The position numbers and the translations under genes are program-made. Positions 25,146-31,486 of a DNA stretch of 31,486 nucleotides are shown here, in pieces. Within the stretch, counting starts at the first letter, position 1. Every line of letters starts with the position of its first letter. The stretch comes from an uncultured Pelagibacteraceae bacterium (GTDB lineage Bacteria > Pseudomonadota > Alphaproteobacteria > Pelagibacterales > Pelagibacteraceae), in the NCBI GenBank assembly GCA_902588335.1, contig CACIOV010000002.1:1-31486 (forward strand). The letters are read 5' to 3'. The notes beneath the pieces are model-generated. The model worked only from the letters and a program-made list of their open reading frames with translations, made no database searches and was not told the DNA's origin.

Positions 25146-25946
25146 TTAATAGTGTTTTGGTGCCTCACGCTCAATACCCAAACCAAATTTTTTCGCCGCG
25201 TCGGCTGGCGGTGGCATGTTATCTCTTGAACCATCTGCTTCTGCTATATTTTTTTGAAGTGCTGCACCGGGTTTATAAAACATATGAGCAAACTTTGACC
25301 AATATACTCCACCAAATAAAACAAGGTTTGATATAATAAATAAAATTAAAAATACCTTATCGTCCCACCTGTCATCTAAATTTAATGATTGTAAAATTGA
25401 CCAAACCAAACCAAAAAAAGAAGAGGCTAAAAGCGCCAATACAAATAAATCTGCTTGAATAACTCTGTACCAAGGTTGAGCCTCTGAATAAACATCTACT
25501 CTCAAAAAAAACCAAAACCAAGAACCTCCAAGTACAGTCATTATAGCACCTACGTGCCAAATGATTGGCCATACTGATGGTGTATTTGCATATGGTGCGG
25601 CATAGCAAAAAATCATTACAACTGAACCTACCCAAAATAAAATAGTTCCGTACATGCCTAAAAGATGAGCGACTCTTCTTTTTCCGGCACCTAACTCTGA
25701 TGTTGTTGCTATATCGCTCGCTATCGTTTTAAAAACAACGGCAGTTTTTTCTCCAGTAGTAAGTATTTTCTTTGCAGATTTTTTTGCTTTCTTCGCATTT
25801 TCAAAAAAATATTTTACATTTTTTTTATGAATAATATCAATTAAAGTTCCCAAAACTACTAATACACCCATAGCAATAACAAAAATTTGCATTGCAATAG
25901 ATGGTATAGTTTCTGCAAGAATTGAAAATGGGTTATTAGTAATCAA
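25146..25946 (-). CDS. aprM: AprM-like membrane anchor of APS reductase
   Basis: Membrane protein of 266 residues with about five to six membrane segments, including the blocks GSVVMIFCYAAPYANTPSVW and GSWFWFFLRVDVY with histidines able to hold haem. A basic cytoplasmic loop (about 40-75) may contact AprBA. Sulfur oxidisers that lack QmoABC often carry this gene before aprBA. It begins with TTG at 25946: GGGAG lies 6-7 bases upstream and the next in-frame ATG would remove the first membrane segment. The assignment rests on topology and position. Confidence 0.75.
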   Translation of the reverse strand: MITNNPFSILAETIPSIAMQIFVIAMGVLVVLGTLIDIIHKKNVKYFFENAKKAKKSAKKILTTGEKTAVVFKTIASDIATTSELGAGKRRVAHLLGMYGTILFWVGSVVMIFCYAAPYANTPSVWPIIWHVGAIMTVLGGSWFWFFLRVDVYSEAQPWYRVIQADLFVLALLASSFFGLVWSILQSLNLDDRWDDKVFLILFIISNLVLFGGVYWSKFAHMFYKPGAALQKNIAEADGSRDNMPPPADAAKKFGLGIEREAPKHY

Positions 25947-25973
25947 AATACTCTCCCTTTTATTTAATAATCT

Positions 25974-26003
25974 AATAAACGGTTCCTTTTGGAACCGTTT
26001 ATT
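25974..26003 (-). terminator. hairpin between the CADD-like gene and aprM
   Basis: A 13-bp stem (25974-25986 with 25991-26003, core ACGGTTCC/GGAACCGT) has a 4-base loop. It lies 26 bases after the CADD-like stop and before the aprM ribosome site. The flanks are T-rich on both strands, more so on the plus strand. It probably ends the CADD-like transcript and isolates the apr operon. Confidence 0.65.
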
Positions 26004-26028
26004 TTTAGTCTCTTAAATCCCTAGTTGA

Positions 26029-26700
26029 TTAAGCAGCTGCTTGCATTGGAATATTATGTTTAACCGCCATACCAGTTAAAAAATTCCAAAGGTACTTAGC
26101 TGTTGATAAAGCTGATTTCTCTGCTTTGTCTTGCTCTTCCTTAGACATGCTATCAAGTAATTTTTCACATGCTTCTCTATGATAAACATCAGCAGCCTTA
26201 TGAACTTCAAAAAACTTTAATCCTTCTTTTGAAGTAACTCCATAATGATTTACTAAACCTCTAATTTTTGTTTCAGCAATTTCAGGAATTTGTCTTTCAT
26301 AAGTATAAAGAGAAGCTAAACCCTCTGCATAGCTTGATCTGCCATTTTTGAAAAAATTTTCTATTAACTCTGTGGTAAATTTTTCTTCTTTGGCAGTTTC
26401 AACTTCTTCTTTGTTAGATCCCATAGCGAATGCAAAATCTCTCCAAAGCTTTGGATGATCTCCGTCTCTATTCTCTTCGTCTTGAAGATTTTCAAGTAAA
26501 ATTTTTCTTTTCTCAATATCTTCACATAATGAATGAGTAGCACTTATATAACGAGGAAATGCTTTTACATGTTGATAATATTGCTCAGCATAATCCTTGA
26601 TTATTTCTCTAGTTAATTTGCCATCATTCCATGATTTATAAAAAGGATGGTTAAGTAGATGATATTTATCCAGCTTCTTATTTAGTTCTTTTGAAAACAT
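26029..26700 (-). CDS. CADD/PqqC-like haem-oxygenase-fold di-metal oxygenase
   Basis: 223 residues, TenA/PqqC-like helical fold. Candidate metal ligands are E76 (QDEEN), H82 (GDHPKLW), E135 (YTYERQIPEIA), and H167, D171, H174 (VHKAADVYHRE), with Y134 and K145 beside them. The spacing matches the di-metal site of Chlamydia CADD as I remember it, including its special tyrosine and lysine. CADD and a Nitrosomonas homologue make p-aminobenzoate for folate by self-sacrificing tyrosine cleavage. PQQ synthesis is unlikely, since no pqq gene is near. The start at 26700 is chosen because GGAGG (26706-26710) sits 5 bases before it; the ATG at 26712 lies upstream of that site. Confidence 0.75.
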   Translation of the reverse strand: MFSKELNKKLDKYHLLNHPFYKSWNDGKLTREIIKDYAEQYYQHVKAFPRYISATHSLCEDIEKRKILLENLQDEENRDGDHPKLWRDFAFAMGSNKEEVETAKEEKFTTELIENFFKNGRSSYAEGLASLYTYERQIPEIAETKIRGLVNHYGVTSKEGLKFFEVHKAADVYHREACEKLLDSMSKEEQDKAEKSALSTAKYLWNFLTGMAVKHNIPMQAAA

Positions 26701-26808
26701 TATTGCCTCCATAGTTATTTAAACAGATCATTATCCTTTTCCAATATTTAATCAAGAAAGATTAGGTCCCTACGACAAAATTTTTTATCAACTTTAAGTT
26801 GTAATTTA

Positions 26809-27183
26809 CTATTTCAACTTTCCGTCTTTCCTCATTTTCTCTCTAATTTTGGTAGCTGAAATTCGTTGAATTTTTTCTGGAAGAACGACCTCTTCAATCT
26901 TATACCCCACTCCTCTTCCGTAACTAATATTGATAATATTAGGTACTAACATAATCTTAAATCTATTTTTATATTTGGGATTTAATTTTTCTTCTATATT
27001 TTTTTTAACTGTTTCAAAATCAAATGGATTATCGTCAACACCTTGAACATCTCTAATTTGGATACAAACTTGTCCAGTTTTTTTTATTATCTCTTCAAAC
27101 AAAGCATAATGACCATCATGGAAAGGTTGCCATCTACCTAACATTTGCACTGTCGGTTTTTTATTATCCCATTCGTACGACAT
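26809..27183 (-). CDS. small cytidylyltransferase-like nucleotidyltransferase
   Basis: 124 residues with the HxGH-type motif in MLGRWQPFHDGHYALFEE and the C-terminal ISATKIREKMRK, hallmarks of the cytidylyltransferase-like superfamily (adenylyl or cytidylyl transfer). It lacks further domains. The substrate is not evident. The ATG at 27183 overlaps the upstream stop as TAATG, so I chose it over 27216. Pairing with a small APS-kinase-like protein beside a cystathionine lyase suggests a role in sulfur or nucleotide metabolism. It does not carry the canonical ATP-sulfurylase signature. Confidence 0.7.
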   Translation of the reverse strand: MSYEWDNKKPTVQMLGRWQPFHDGHYALFEEIIKKTGQVCIQIRDVQGVDDNPFDFETVKKNIEEKLNPKYKNRFKIMLVPNIINISYGRGVGYKIEEVVLPEKIQRISATKIREKMRKDGKLK

Positions 27184-27590
27184 TATTTTATTTTCTCTGC
27201 TATTTTTTTTGCCCAAACTTTCGCATCTTGACTTGTTACACGAAAATTAAATTTTTCAGGTTTTACAAACATTGCGTTAGTATCATCATATCTACCTTTC
27301 TTTATTGTATCTACCCAAACAATATAATCTGCATTGAATAATTCTCTTGCTTTTGGAGTTGGACAAATAAAATCACAGACAACATAATTTCCTTCTTGTT
27401 TATATTTTTCAGCTTGATCAGCCATTCGCTTTGCTTGTCTTATTCTCCCTTCTTCAGAAAAATCCCAATCATTGGCTGCTTTTCTAACTTTGTCATTATT
27501 AATCCACTTTGCGTTTAACAAAGGAACTAATTCTGAAGCTAGAGTTGTTTTGCCAGAACCAGGTAAGCCCATAATAAGTATTTTTTTCAT
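27183..27590 (-). CDS. small APS-kinase-like P-loop kinase
   Basis: 135 residues with P-loop GLPGSGKTTLA at 8-18, an INNDKVR segment, a GRIRQAKRMADQA helix, and YVVCDFICPTPKARELF, the core pattern of adenylylsulfate kinases. At 135 residues it is clearly shorter than the ~200 of CysC, and the usual C-terminal part is reduced. It may phosphorylate APS or a different small alcohol or nucleotide. The start at 27590, just ahead of the P-loop strand, is preferred over 27632, which would overlap the MFS gene. It lies 7 bases after the MFS stop and 1 base overlaps the nucleotidyltransferase. Confidence 0.7.
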   Translation of the reverse strand: MKKILIMGLPGSGKTTLASELVPLLNAKWINNDKVRKAANDWDFSEEGRIRQAKRMADQAEKYKQEGNYVVCDFICPTPKARELFNADYIVWVDTIKKGRYDDTNAMFVKPEKFNFRVTSQDAKVWAKKIAEKIK

Positions 27591-27597
27591 AAATTTT

Positions 27598-28824
27598 TTA
27601 TGTTGTAGCAAGCCTAGGTAAAGGTTTTTCATCTATGGGTAAATGAACTACTGCTGCAAAGAAAGATAATGCTACAGATAAATACCAAGCGTAATCAAAT
27701 GATCCATATTCATCATAAAAATATCCTCCTAAATAAGCACCTAAAAATGATCCGATTTGATGACTAAAAAACACTACGCCATAAAGTGTGGCTAAATATT
27801 TTGTGCCAAAAATTTGTGAAATAATCCCATTTGTTGGTGGAATAGTAGCTAACCAAAGATATCCATAGAGCACTCCAAAACCTATAGCTACGTAAGTTGT
27901 TGTTGGCAAAACTAAGAACAAAATCAAAACTATTCCACGTGAAAAATATAAGATACTCAATAATATTTTTTTACTATATTTTCCTGATAAATAACCAAAT
28001 GATAATGTTCCAAAAACATTAAAAAGACCTATTAAAGATAAAATTGCAGCAGCTGTCCATATTTCAAAGCCACGTTCTTGGATGTAACTAGGTATGTGTG
28101 CTGAAACTAAAGTTATATTAAAACCGCATACAAAAAAACCAAGTATTAAAAGTATAAAACCTTTATGATTAAATGCTTCTTTCAATGCTTCTGTAAGAGT
28201 TTGATTGTCTACTTTAGTACTACCGTTTATATTCTTTTCTTTTTTAACTTCGCGCAGAAAGATTGCAGCAATTATTCCAAATAAAACAAAGTACAAATAT
28301 GTGTTAAGTGTTTTTTCCCAACCAAAAGCAGATAAAGCAAATTTTGTGTATATAGGAGAGAAAAAATAACCTATTGATGCCATAGCGACTACAATTCCTA
28401 TAGCCATTCCTCTAGTTTTATTTGGGAAATGTTTTCCAACCGCACCGATCTGAACACTTATTGCTGTACCACCTAAACCAATTCCAATTAATAAACCAAG
28501 ATTAATTTGAAAAAATATTCCTGTATTTGGTCCTGAATAAAGTAAATAAATTCCTAAAGCTACAAAACAAGCTGCAATTATTGTAACTTTTCCACTTCCA
28601 ATTTTATCTGCTAGTGCACCAAAGATTGGTGCAAACATTCCCCACATTAACATTTGCAATCCTATTGCCAAACCAAACTCTGTAATTGTACACTGTAAAT
28701 CTTTTACAAAAAAATCTGTAAACATCCCAAAGACCATCCTGAGTCCCATAAATATCGCAACTATTAAACATGCTGAAATAAGTGTTAAAAGTGCTGTGTT
28801 ACTCGGAAAAAATTTTTCTTTCAT
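27598..28824 (-). CDS. MFS transporter (oxalate:formate antiporter-like)
   Basis: 408 residues, 12 membrane segments, with GALADKIGSGKVTIIAACFV as the loop-2/3 motif and a central basic loop (REVKKEKNINGSTK). It resembles the organic-anion MFS group that includes oxalate/formate exchangers. The substrate is unknown; placement between a cystathionine beta-lyase and an APS-kinase-like gene hints at a sulfur compound. Its ATG overlaps the lyase stop as ATGA (28821-28824). Confidence 0.85.
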   Translation of the reverse strand: MKEKFFPSNTALLTLISACLIVAIFMGLRMVFGMFTDFFVKDLQCTITEFGLAIGLQMLMWGMFAPIFGALADKIGSGKVTIIAACFVALGIYLLYSGPNTGIFFQINLGLLIGIGLGGTAISVQIGAVGKHFPNKTRGMAIGIVVAMASIGYFFSPIYTKFALSAFGWEKTLNTYLYFVLFGIIAAIFLREVKKEKNINGSTKVDNQTLTEALKEAFNHKGFILLILGFFVCGFNITLVSAHIPSYIQERGFEIWTAAAILSLIGLFNVFGTLSFGYLSGKYSKKILLSILYFSRGIVLILFLVLPTTTYVAIGFGVLYGYLWLATIPPTNGIISQIFGTKYLATLYGVVFFSHQIGSFLGAYLGGYFYDEYGSFDYAWYLSVALSFFAAVVHLPIDEKPLPRLATT

Positions 28825-30002
28825 TGTTTAACTTTTCTTAAAGCATTTTTTAAATCGTTTATTAAGTCATTAGTATCTTCAAGGCCCACATGAAGTCTAA
28901 TTAGATGGTGATTTTTTTCAATTTTGAAAAAATGTCTATCGCCCATCTCAACTGGGTCGTTGTAAACAACTAAACTTGAATAACCTCCCCAGCTATAACC
29001 AATCCCGAATAATTTTAAAGAATTCACAAAACTATAAACAGAATTTTTACTTTTACTTTTAATAATTATGCTTAGTAAACCAGAAGCTCCTGAATAATAT
29101 TTTTTCCACAATTTATAAATTTTTGATGAAGGCTTATAAGGGTATAAAATTTTTGCAACTTTTTTTTGTTTAGACAACCATTTAATTACTTTTAAAGTAT
29201 TTTGATGATGTTTATCCATTCTTAAATCTAAAGTTCTAATACCCCTAATAACTAAATAAGCATCATCGGCAGATAATCGATATCCTGATAGATGGTTGTA
29301 CCACCAAACTTTTTTATAAACCTTCTTACTTACCGCAAGTGTTCCGCCCATAACATCTGAATGCCCAGAATAATATTTAGTTGCTGATGTAATTGATAAA
29401 TCAAAACCTAATTTAATAGGTTTAAAATAATATGCGGTAGCCCATGTATTGTCTATGGCTGTGTAAATATTTTTTCTTTTTGCTAATGAAACTATTTTAC
29501 CTAGATCTTGAAATTCAAAACTATTACTTCCGGGGTTTTCAACGTAAATAAGTTTTGTTTTTTTTGTAACTTTATTTTTGAGATCATCAAAACTATTTGG
29601 ATCATACCAAATAGCTTTTATATTAAATTCCTTTAGTAATTGACTTGTTAATTTTTGTGTTGGTCTATAAACACAGTCAGAAATTACAATTTCGTCACCG
29701 GGTCTGCAAACGCTCATTATTGACAAAGCCACTGCGCCAAATCCTGTTTGTGTTAAAAAAACATCGTAAGATTGCTCTAATTCCTTTATAATATTCTGCA
29801 GTTTAATTGTAGTTTGGCTTCCTTGTCTGCCGTAATCCCAATGAGAAACTTTTTTTCCTTTTGATATTTTATTTTGATGCTCGCGCATTTCTTGCATCGT
29901 TTTAAAATAAATAGTAGATGCTCTAACTATCGCTGGATTCGCAGATCTTGCAATCTTATCTTTTCCAGCGGTCTTTAGAAAAGTTCTAATTGATTTTTTC
30001 AT
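28821..30002 (-). CDS. metC: cystathionine beta-lyase (MetC-like)
   Basis: PLP enzyme of the Cys/Met metabolism family, 393 residues from the ATG at 30002. The phosphate-contact tyrosine segment is DYGRQGSQTT (Y57), LTQTGFGAVALSI contacts the cofactor, D184 lies in AIDNTW, and the Schiff-base lysine K209 is in SATKYYSGHSD. It cleaves cystathionine to homocysteine, pyruvate and ammonia. Cysteine-desulfhydrase activity is a common side reaction. I preferred 30002 over 30041 because family members start close to this point. It is the first gene of a four-gene unit. Confidence 0.85.
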   Translation of the reverse strand: MKKSIRTFLKTAGKDKIARSANPAIVRASTIYFKTMQEMREHQNKISKGKKVSHWDYGRQGSQTTIKLQNIIKELEQSYDVFLTQTGFGAVALSIMSVCRPGDEIVISDCVYRPTQKLTSQLLKEFNIKAIWYDPNSFDDLKNKVTKKTKLIYVENPGSNSFEFQDLGKIVSLAKRKNIYTAIDNTWATAYYFKPIKLGFDLSITSATKYYSGHSDVMGGTLAVSKKVYKKVWWYNHLSGYRLSADDAYLVIRGIRTLDLRMDKHHQNTLKVIKWLSKQKKVAKILYPYKPSSKIYKLWKKYYSGASGLLSIIIKSKSKNSVYSFVNSLKLFGIGYSWGGYSSLVVYNDPVEMGDRHFFKIEKNHHLIRLHVGLEDTNDLINDLKNALRKVKQ

Positions 30003-30079
30003 AAAATATTTGATAACAAAATAAGACAATGCTATATCCAAGTAATAAAATCAATTAATAATTAAAGGAGAAAAATAAT

Positions 30080-30163
30080 ATGGGATACCCAAAAAAACAC
30101 AGAGGTAGACGTAAAATGGGATCAAAAAAAAGAAGGGCCCGTAAAAGAAATAAGAGAAAATAG
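30080..30163 (+). CDS. 27-residue highly basic peptide, ribosomal-protein-like
   Basis: A short ORF starting MGYPKKHRGRRKMG and ending RARKRNKRK; over half of its residues are lysine, arginine or histidine. It has an excellent ribosome site (AAGGAG at 30065-30070, 9 bases before ATG), rare in this window, so it is probably highly translated. The size and charge recall small ribosomal proteins such as Thx (bTHX) and bS22-type peptides, but I cannot align it with one. It stands alone between metC (divergent) and the unknown membrane protein, 32 bases before the latter. Confidence 0.7.
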   Translation: MGYPKKHRGRRKMGSKKRRARKRNKRK

Positions 30164-30195
30164 GATTATATAAAAATTATATTATTATATTCTGA

Positions 30196-31347
30196 ATGGA
30201 ATCCTTTAAATACGTTAAAAAAATAAGAAATTACGCAATCGTTTCATTTCTTATTCCATTAATAGCGATCAATGCATGCTTTCTCGTTTATAAATTTTTT
30301 GGAGACATGAGGTTTAGCTTACATGCTAATTTTAATTATAATAAAGCTGAACATACCTATGCACATCATCGATATCACCCAATCCATATATATAGTGAAT
30401 ATCATCAAATAGTCTTTGATCTTGAAAAAAAAACATTTACAAATTGTCCAAAATATACACCTATAAAATATTGGACTTCTATTGATGGTAAAATTATACC
30501 AGAATATATAGAGTTGGATACAGGAAGTGAAATTAGAATAATTGATAATACTGGAAATCTAACAAAACTATGGATAAAAAATAAACTTATATCAGTAACT
30601 ATTAAAAATGGGAAAACCCTAAACTACGAATGTGTAAAAAATTATCCATTAACGTATTCATTATTAAACAAATATAGCTGGCTAGAGACATTGTTTAAAC
30701 GTACTATAGAAAATAATGTCGGAAGAGATGGACGACAAATAGGATTTGCAAAAATTAAAAATCCTTACTTATATGGAGAAGTATCAATAAGTAGAACAGC
30801 TAGATATTTTCCTGCAGTATTTATTTTTAAACCTTTAATAATTTTAAGTGCGTTTTTTCTATTTTTATACTGGAGAAATAATTTAATTTTTTTTACAGAA
30901 TTAAAAAATAAAAATGTTTTGTCTAAATTTTCAAAAAAATTTTTTTATTTTGGGTTATTTTCCTGTATATTTCTAACATTACATGCTACTTTTTTGGGTT
31001 TGAATATTGATTCAATTTTATTTGATAAAGCAAGAAGGTTAATAATAATTTTGTTTATTTTACTTGAAGTGTTTGCTCAAATTGCTTTAACAAAAAATTT
31101 ATTTCAATTTAAAGAAGAATTAAAAAATTATATTAATTCATCAATTCTTAAAATAAAAATTACCTTTGTTATAATAATATTGCTTATTACCTGTTTGGCA
31201 CTTATATTTCTCACTCTTGGCGATCCAAGCACCTCTTTTAAACACATGCTGGAATGGAATTACTTCAGCTTTTTACTTATTTATTATCTGTTAAGTAGAT
31301 TGCTTTGGAAACAAAAAAACCACGTCCACACACCCGAAGGTGCGTGA
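30196..31347 (+). CDS. unknown multi-span membrane protein
   Basis: 383 residues that I do not recognise. One N-terminal membrane segment (about 13-34) is followed by a soluble, probably periplasmic region of ~165 residues rich in tyrosine, isoleucine and asparagine. About five C-terminal membrane segments follow (from FPAVFIFKPLIILSAFFLFL to FSFLLIYYLLSRLLW). The last dozen codons fall in the abruptly GC-rich tail, so the true C-terminus may differ. No enzyme motif or transporter signature is visible. Confidence 0.6.
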   Translation: MESFKYVKKIRNYAIVSFLIPLIAINACFLVYKFFGDMRFSLHANFNYNKAEHTYAHHRYHPIHIYSEYHQIVFDLEKKTFTNCPKYTPIKYWTSIDGKIIPEYIELDTGSEIRIIDNTGNLTKLWIKNKLISVTIKNGKTLNYECVKNYPLTYSLLNKYSWLETLFKRTIENNVGRDGRQIGFAKIKNPYLYGEVSISRTARYFPAVFIFKPLIILSAFFLFLYWRNNLIFFTELKNKNVLSKFSKKFFYFGLFSCIFLTLHATFLGLNIDSILFDKARRLIIILFILLEVFAQIALTKNLFQFKEELKNYINSSILKIKITFVIIILLITCLALIFLTLGDPSTSFKHMLEWNYFSFLLIYYLLSRLLWKQKNHVHTPEGA

Positions 31348-31486
31348 ACATAATTTTGGTTCGTCGTTGAATGCGCTACCGCCGAACCCACCACCCCGCT
31401 ATGTTGAGCGCTACTCTGCGGGGCTTTCCGCCCTACAAGCTTGAACCTCTCGGTTTTTCCTTGTCTGGCCGGTTAAGAGTTGCCTC
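31318..31486. other. GC-rich segment at the window end, unlike the rest
   Basis: By hand count, 31321-31486 has 93 G or C in 166 bases (56%), against strongly AT-rich DNA elsewhere. It carries two GC-rich inverted repeats, GGTTCG...CGAACC (31359-31388) and CCCCGC...GCGGGG (31395-31424), whose loops share TTGA(AT)GCGCTAC. Short plus-strand frames are open (one from 31371 to the edge), but none is recognisable. It does not match tmRNA, RNase P, SRP RNA, tRNA or rRNA as I know them. Foreign DNA, a structured RNA, or a chimeric contig end all fit. Confidence 0.5.

Noticed and set aside
26789..26801. Palindrome CAACTTTAAGTTG as a regulator site upstream of the CADD-like gene
   Set aside because: It is short and AT-rich, and it lies about 90 bases downstream of the CADD-like start's position on the wrong side for that gene's expression (between the nucleotidyltransferase stop and the CADD-like gene).
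30003..30079. SAM-type riboswitch ahead of metC
   Set aside because: The 77 bases upstream show no plausible multi-stem fold and must also hold the upstream signals of the divergent basic peptide gene.
31318..31486. Integron attC site, tmRNA, RNase P or SRP RNA in the GC-rich tail
   Set aside because: GTTRRRY-like heptamers occur, but matching RYYYAAC partners do not; none of the conserved cores of those RNAs can be found on either strand.

Overview
The window reads as chromosome from a streamlined marine alphaproteobacterium of the SAR11 (Pelagibacterales) type. The DNA is very AT-rich, intergenic gaps are mostly a few bases, many genes overlap by 1-4 bases (TAATG or ATGA junctions), and the gene content fits SAR11: taurine uptake, AprBA with a membrane partner, TauE, and single-copy housekeeping enzymes. 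This assignment rests on composition and gene content; I ran no phylogeny. I see no tRNA, rRNA, CRISPR array, insertion sequence or integrase.

Positions 1-17.3 kb, uptake and entry of sulfonates. A partial omega-amino acid (taurine):pyruvate aminotransferase diverges from tauABC, whose permease carries an unusually long N-terminal extension. Next come a LysE exporter and an MFS transporter, divergent from cuyA (L-cysteate sulfo-lyase), pta (phosphate acetyltransferase) and a rhodanese. A peroxiredoxin is followed by a histidinol-dehydrogenase homologue that I read as HpsN (dihydroxypropanesulfonate dehydrogenase). HpsN is flanked by two wrecks: a collapsed DctM gene (TRAP transporter permease) immediately upstream and a 20-codon SDR-like stub downstream. 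TerC, an SDR, a MazG-like protein, ispH and an NCS1 permease follow, and then xsc.

Positions 17.4-26 kb, sulfite release and disposal. suyAB (sulfolactate sulfo-lyase) run into a homocysteine S-methyltransferase. On the minus strand are aprM-aprB-aprA (APS reductase in the sulfite-oxidising setting) with a small unknown gene, then TauE/SafE (sulfite exporter), a small cytochrome c, a 36-residue membrane peptide and an SGNH protein.

The genes form a funnel. Taurine passes through the aminotransferase and Xsc to acetyl phosphate (then acetyl-CoA by Pta). Cysteate passes through CuyA to pyruvate. Dihydroxypropanesulfonate passes through HpsN to sulfolactate and then through SuyAB to pyruvate. 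All three routes release sulfite, which can be exported by TauE or oxidised to APS by AprMBA. No ATP sulfurylase is visible here.

Positions 26-31.5 kb. A CADD-like di-metal oxygenase (possible pABA synthesis), then a minus-strand operon of cystathionine beta-lyase, MFS transporter, small APS-kinase-like P-loop protein and small nucleotidyltransferase. On the plus strand are a 27-residue arginine/lysine-rich peptide gene and an unknown membrane protein. The last ~165 bases change abruptly to about 56% G+C and may be foreign DNA or an assembly artefact.
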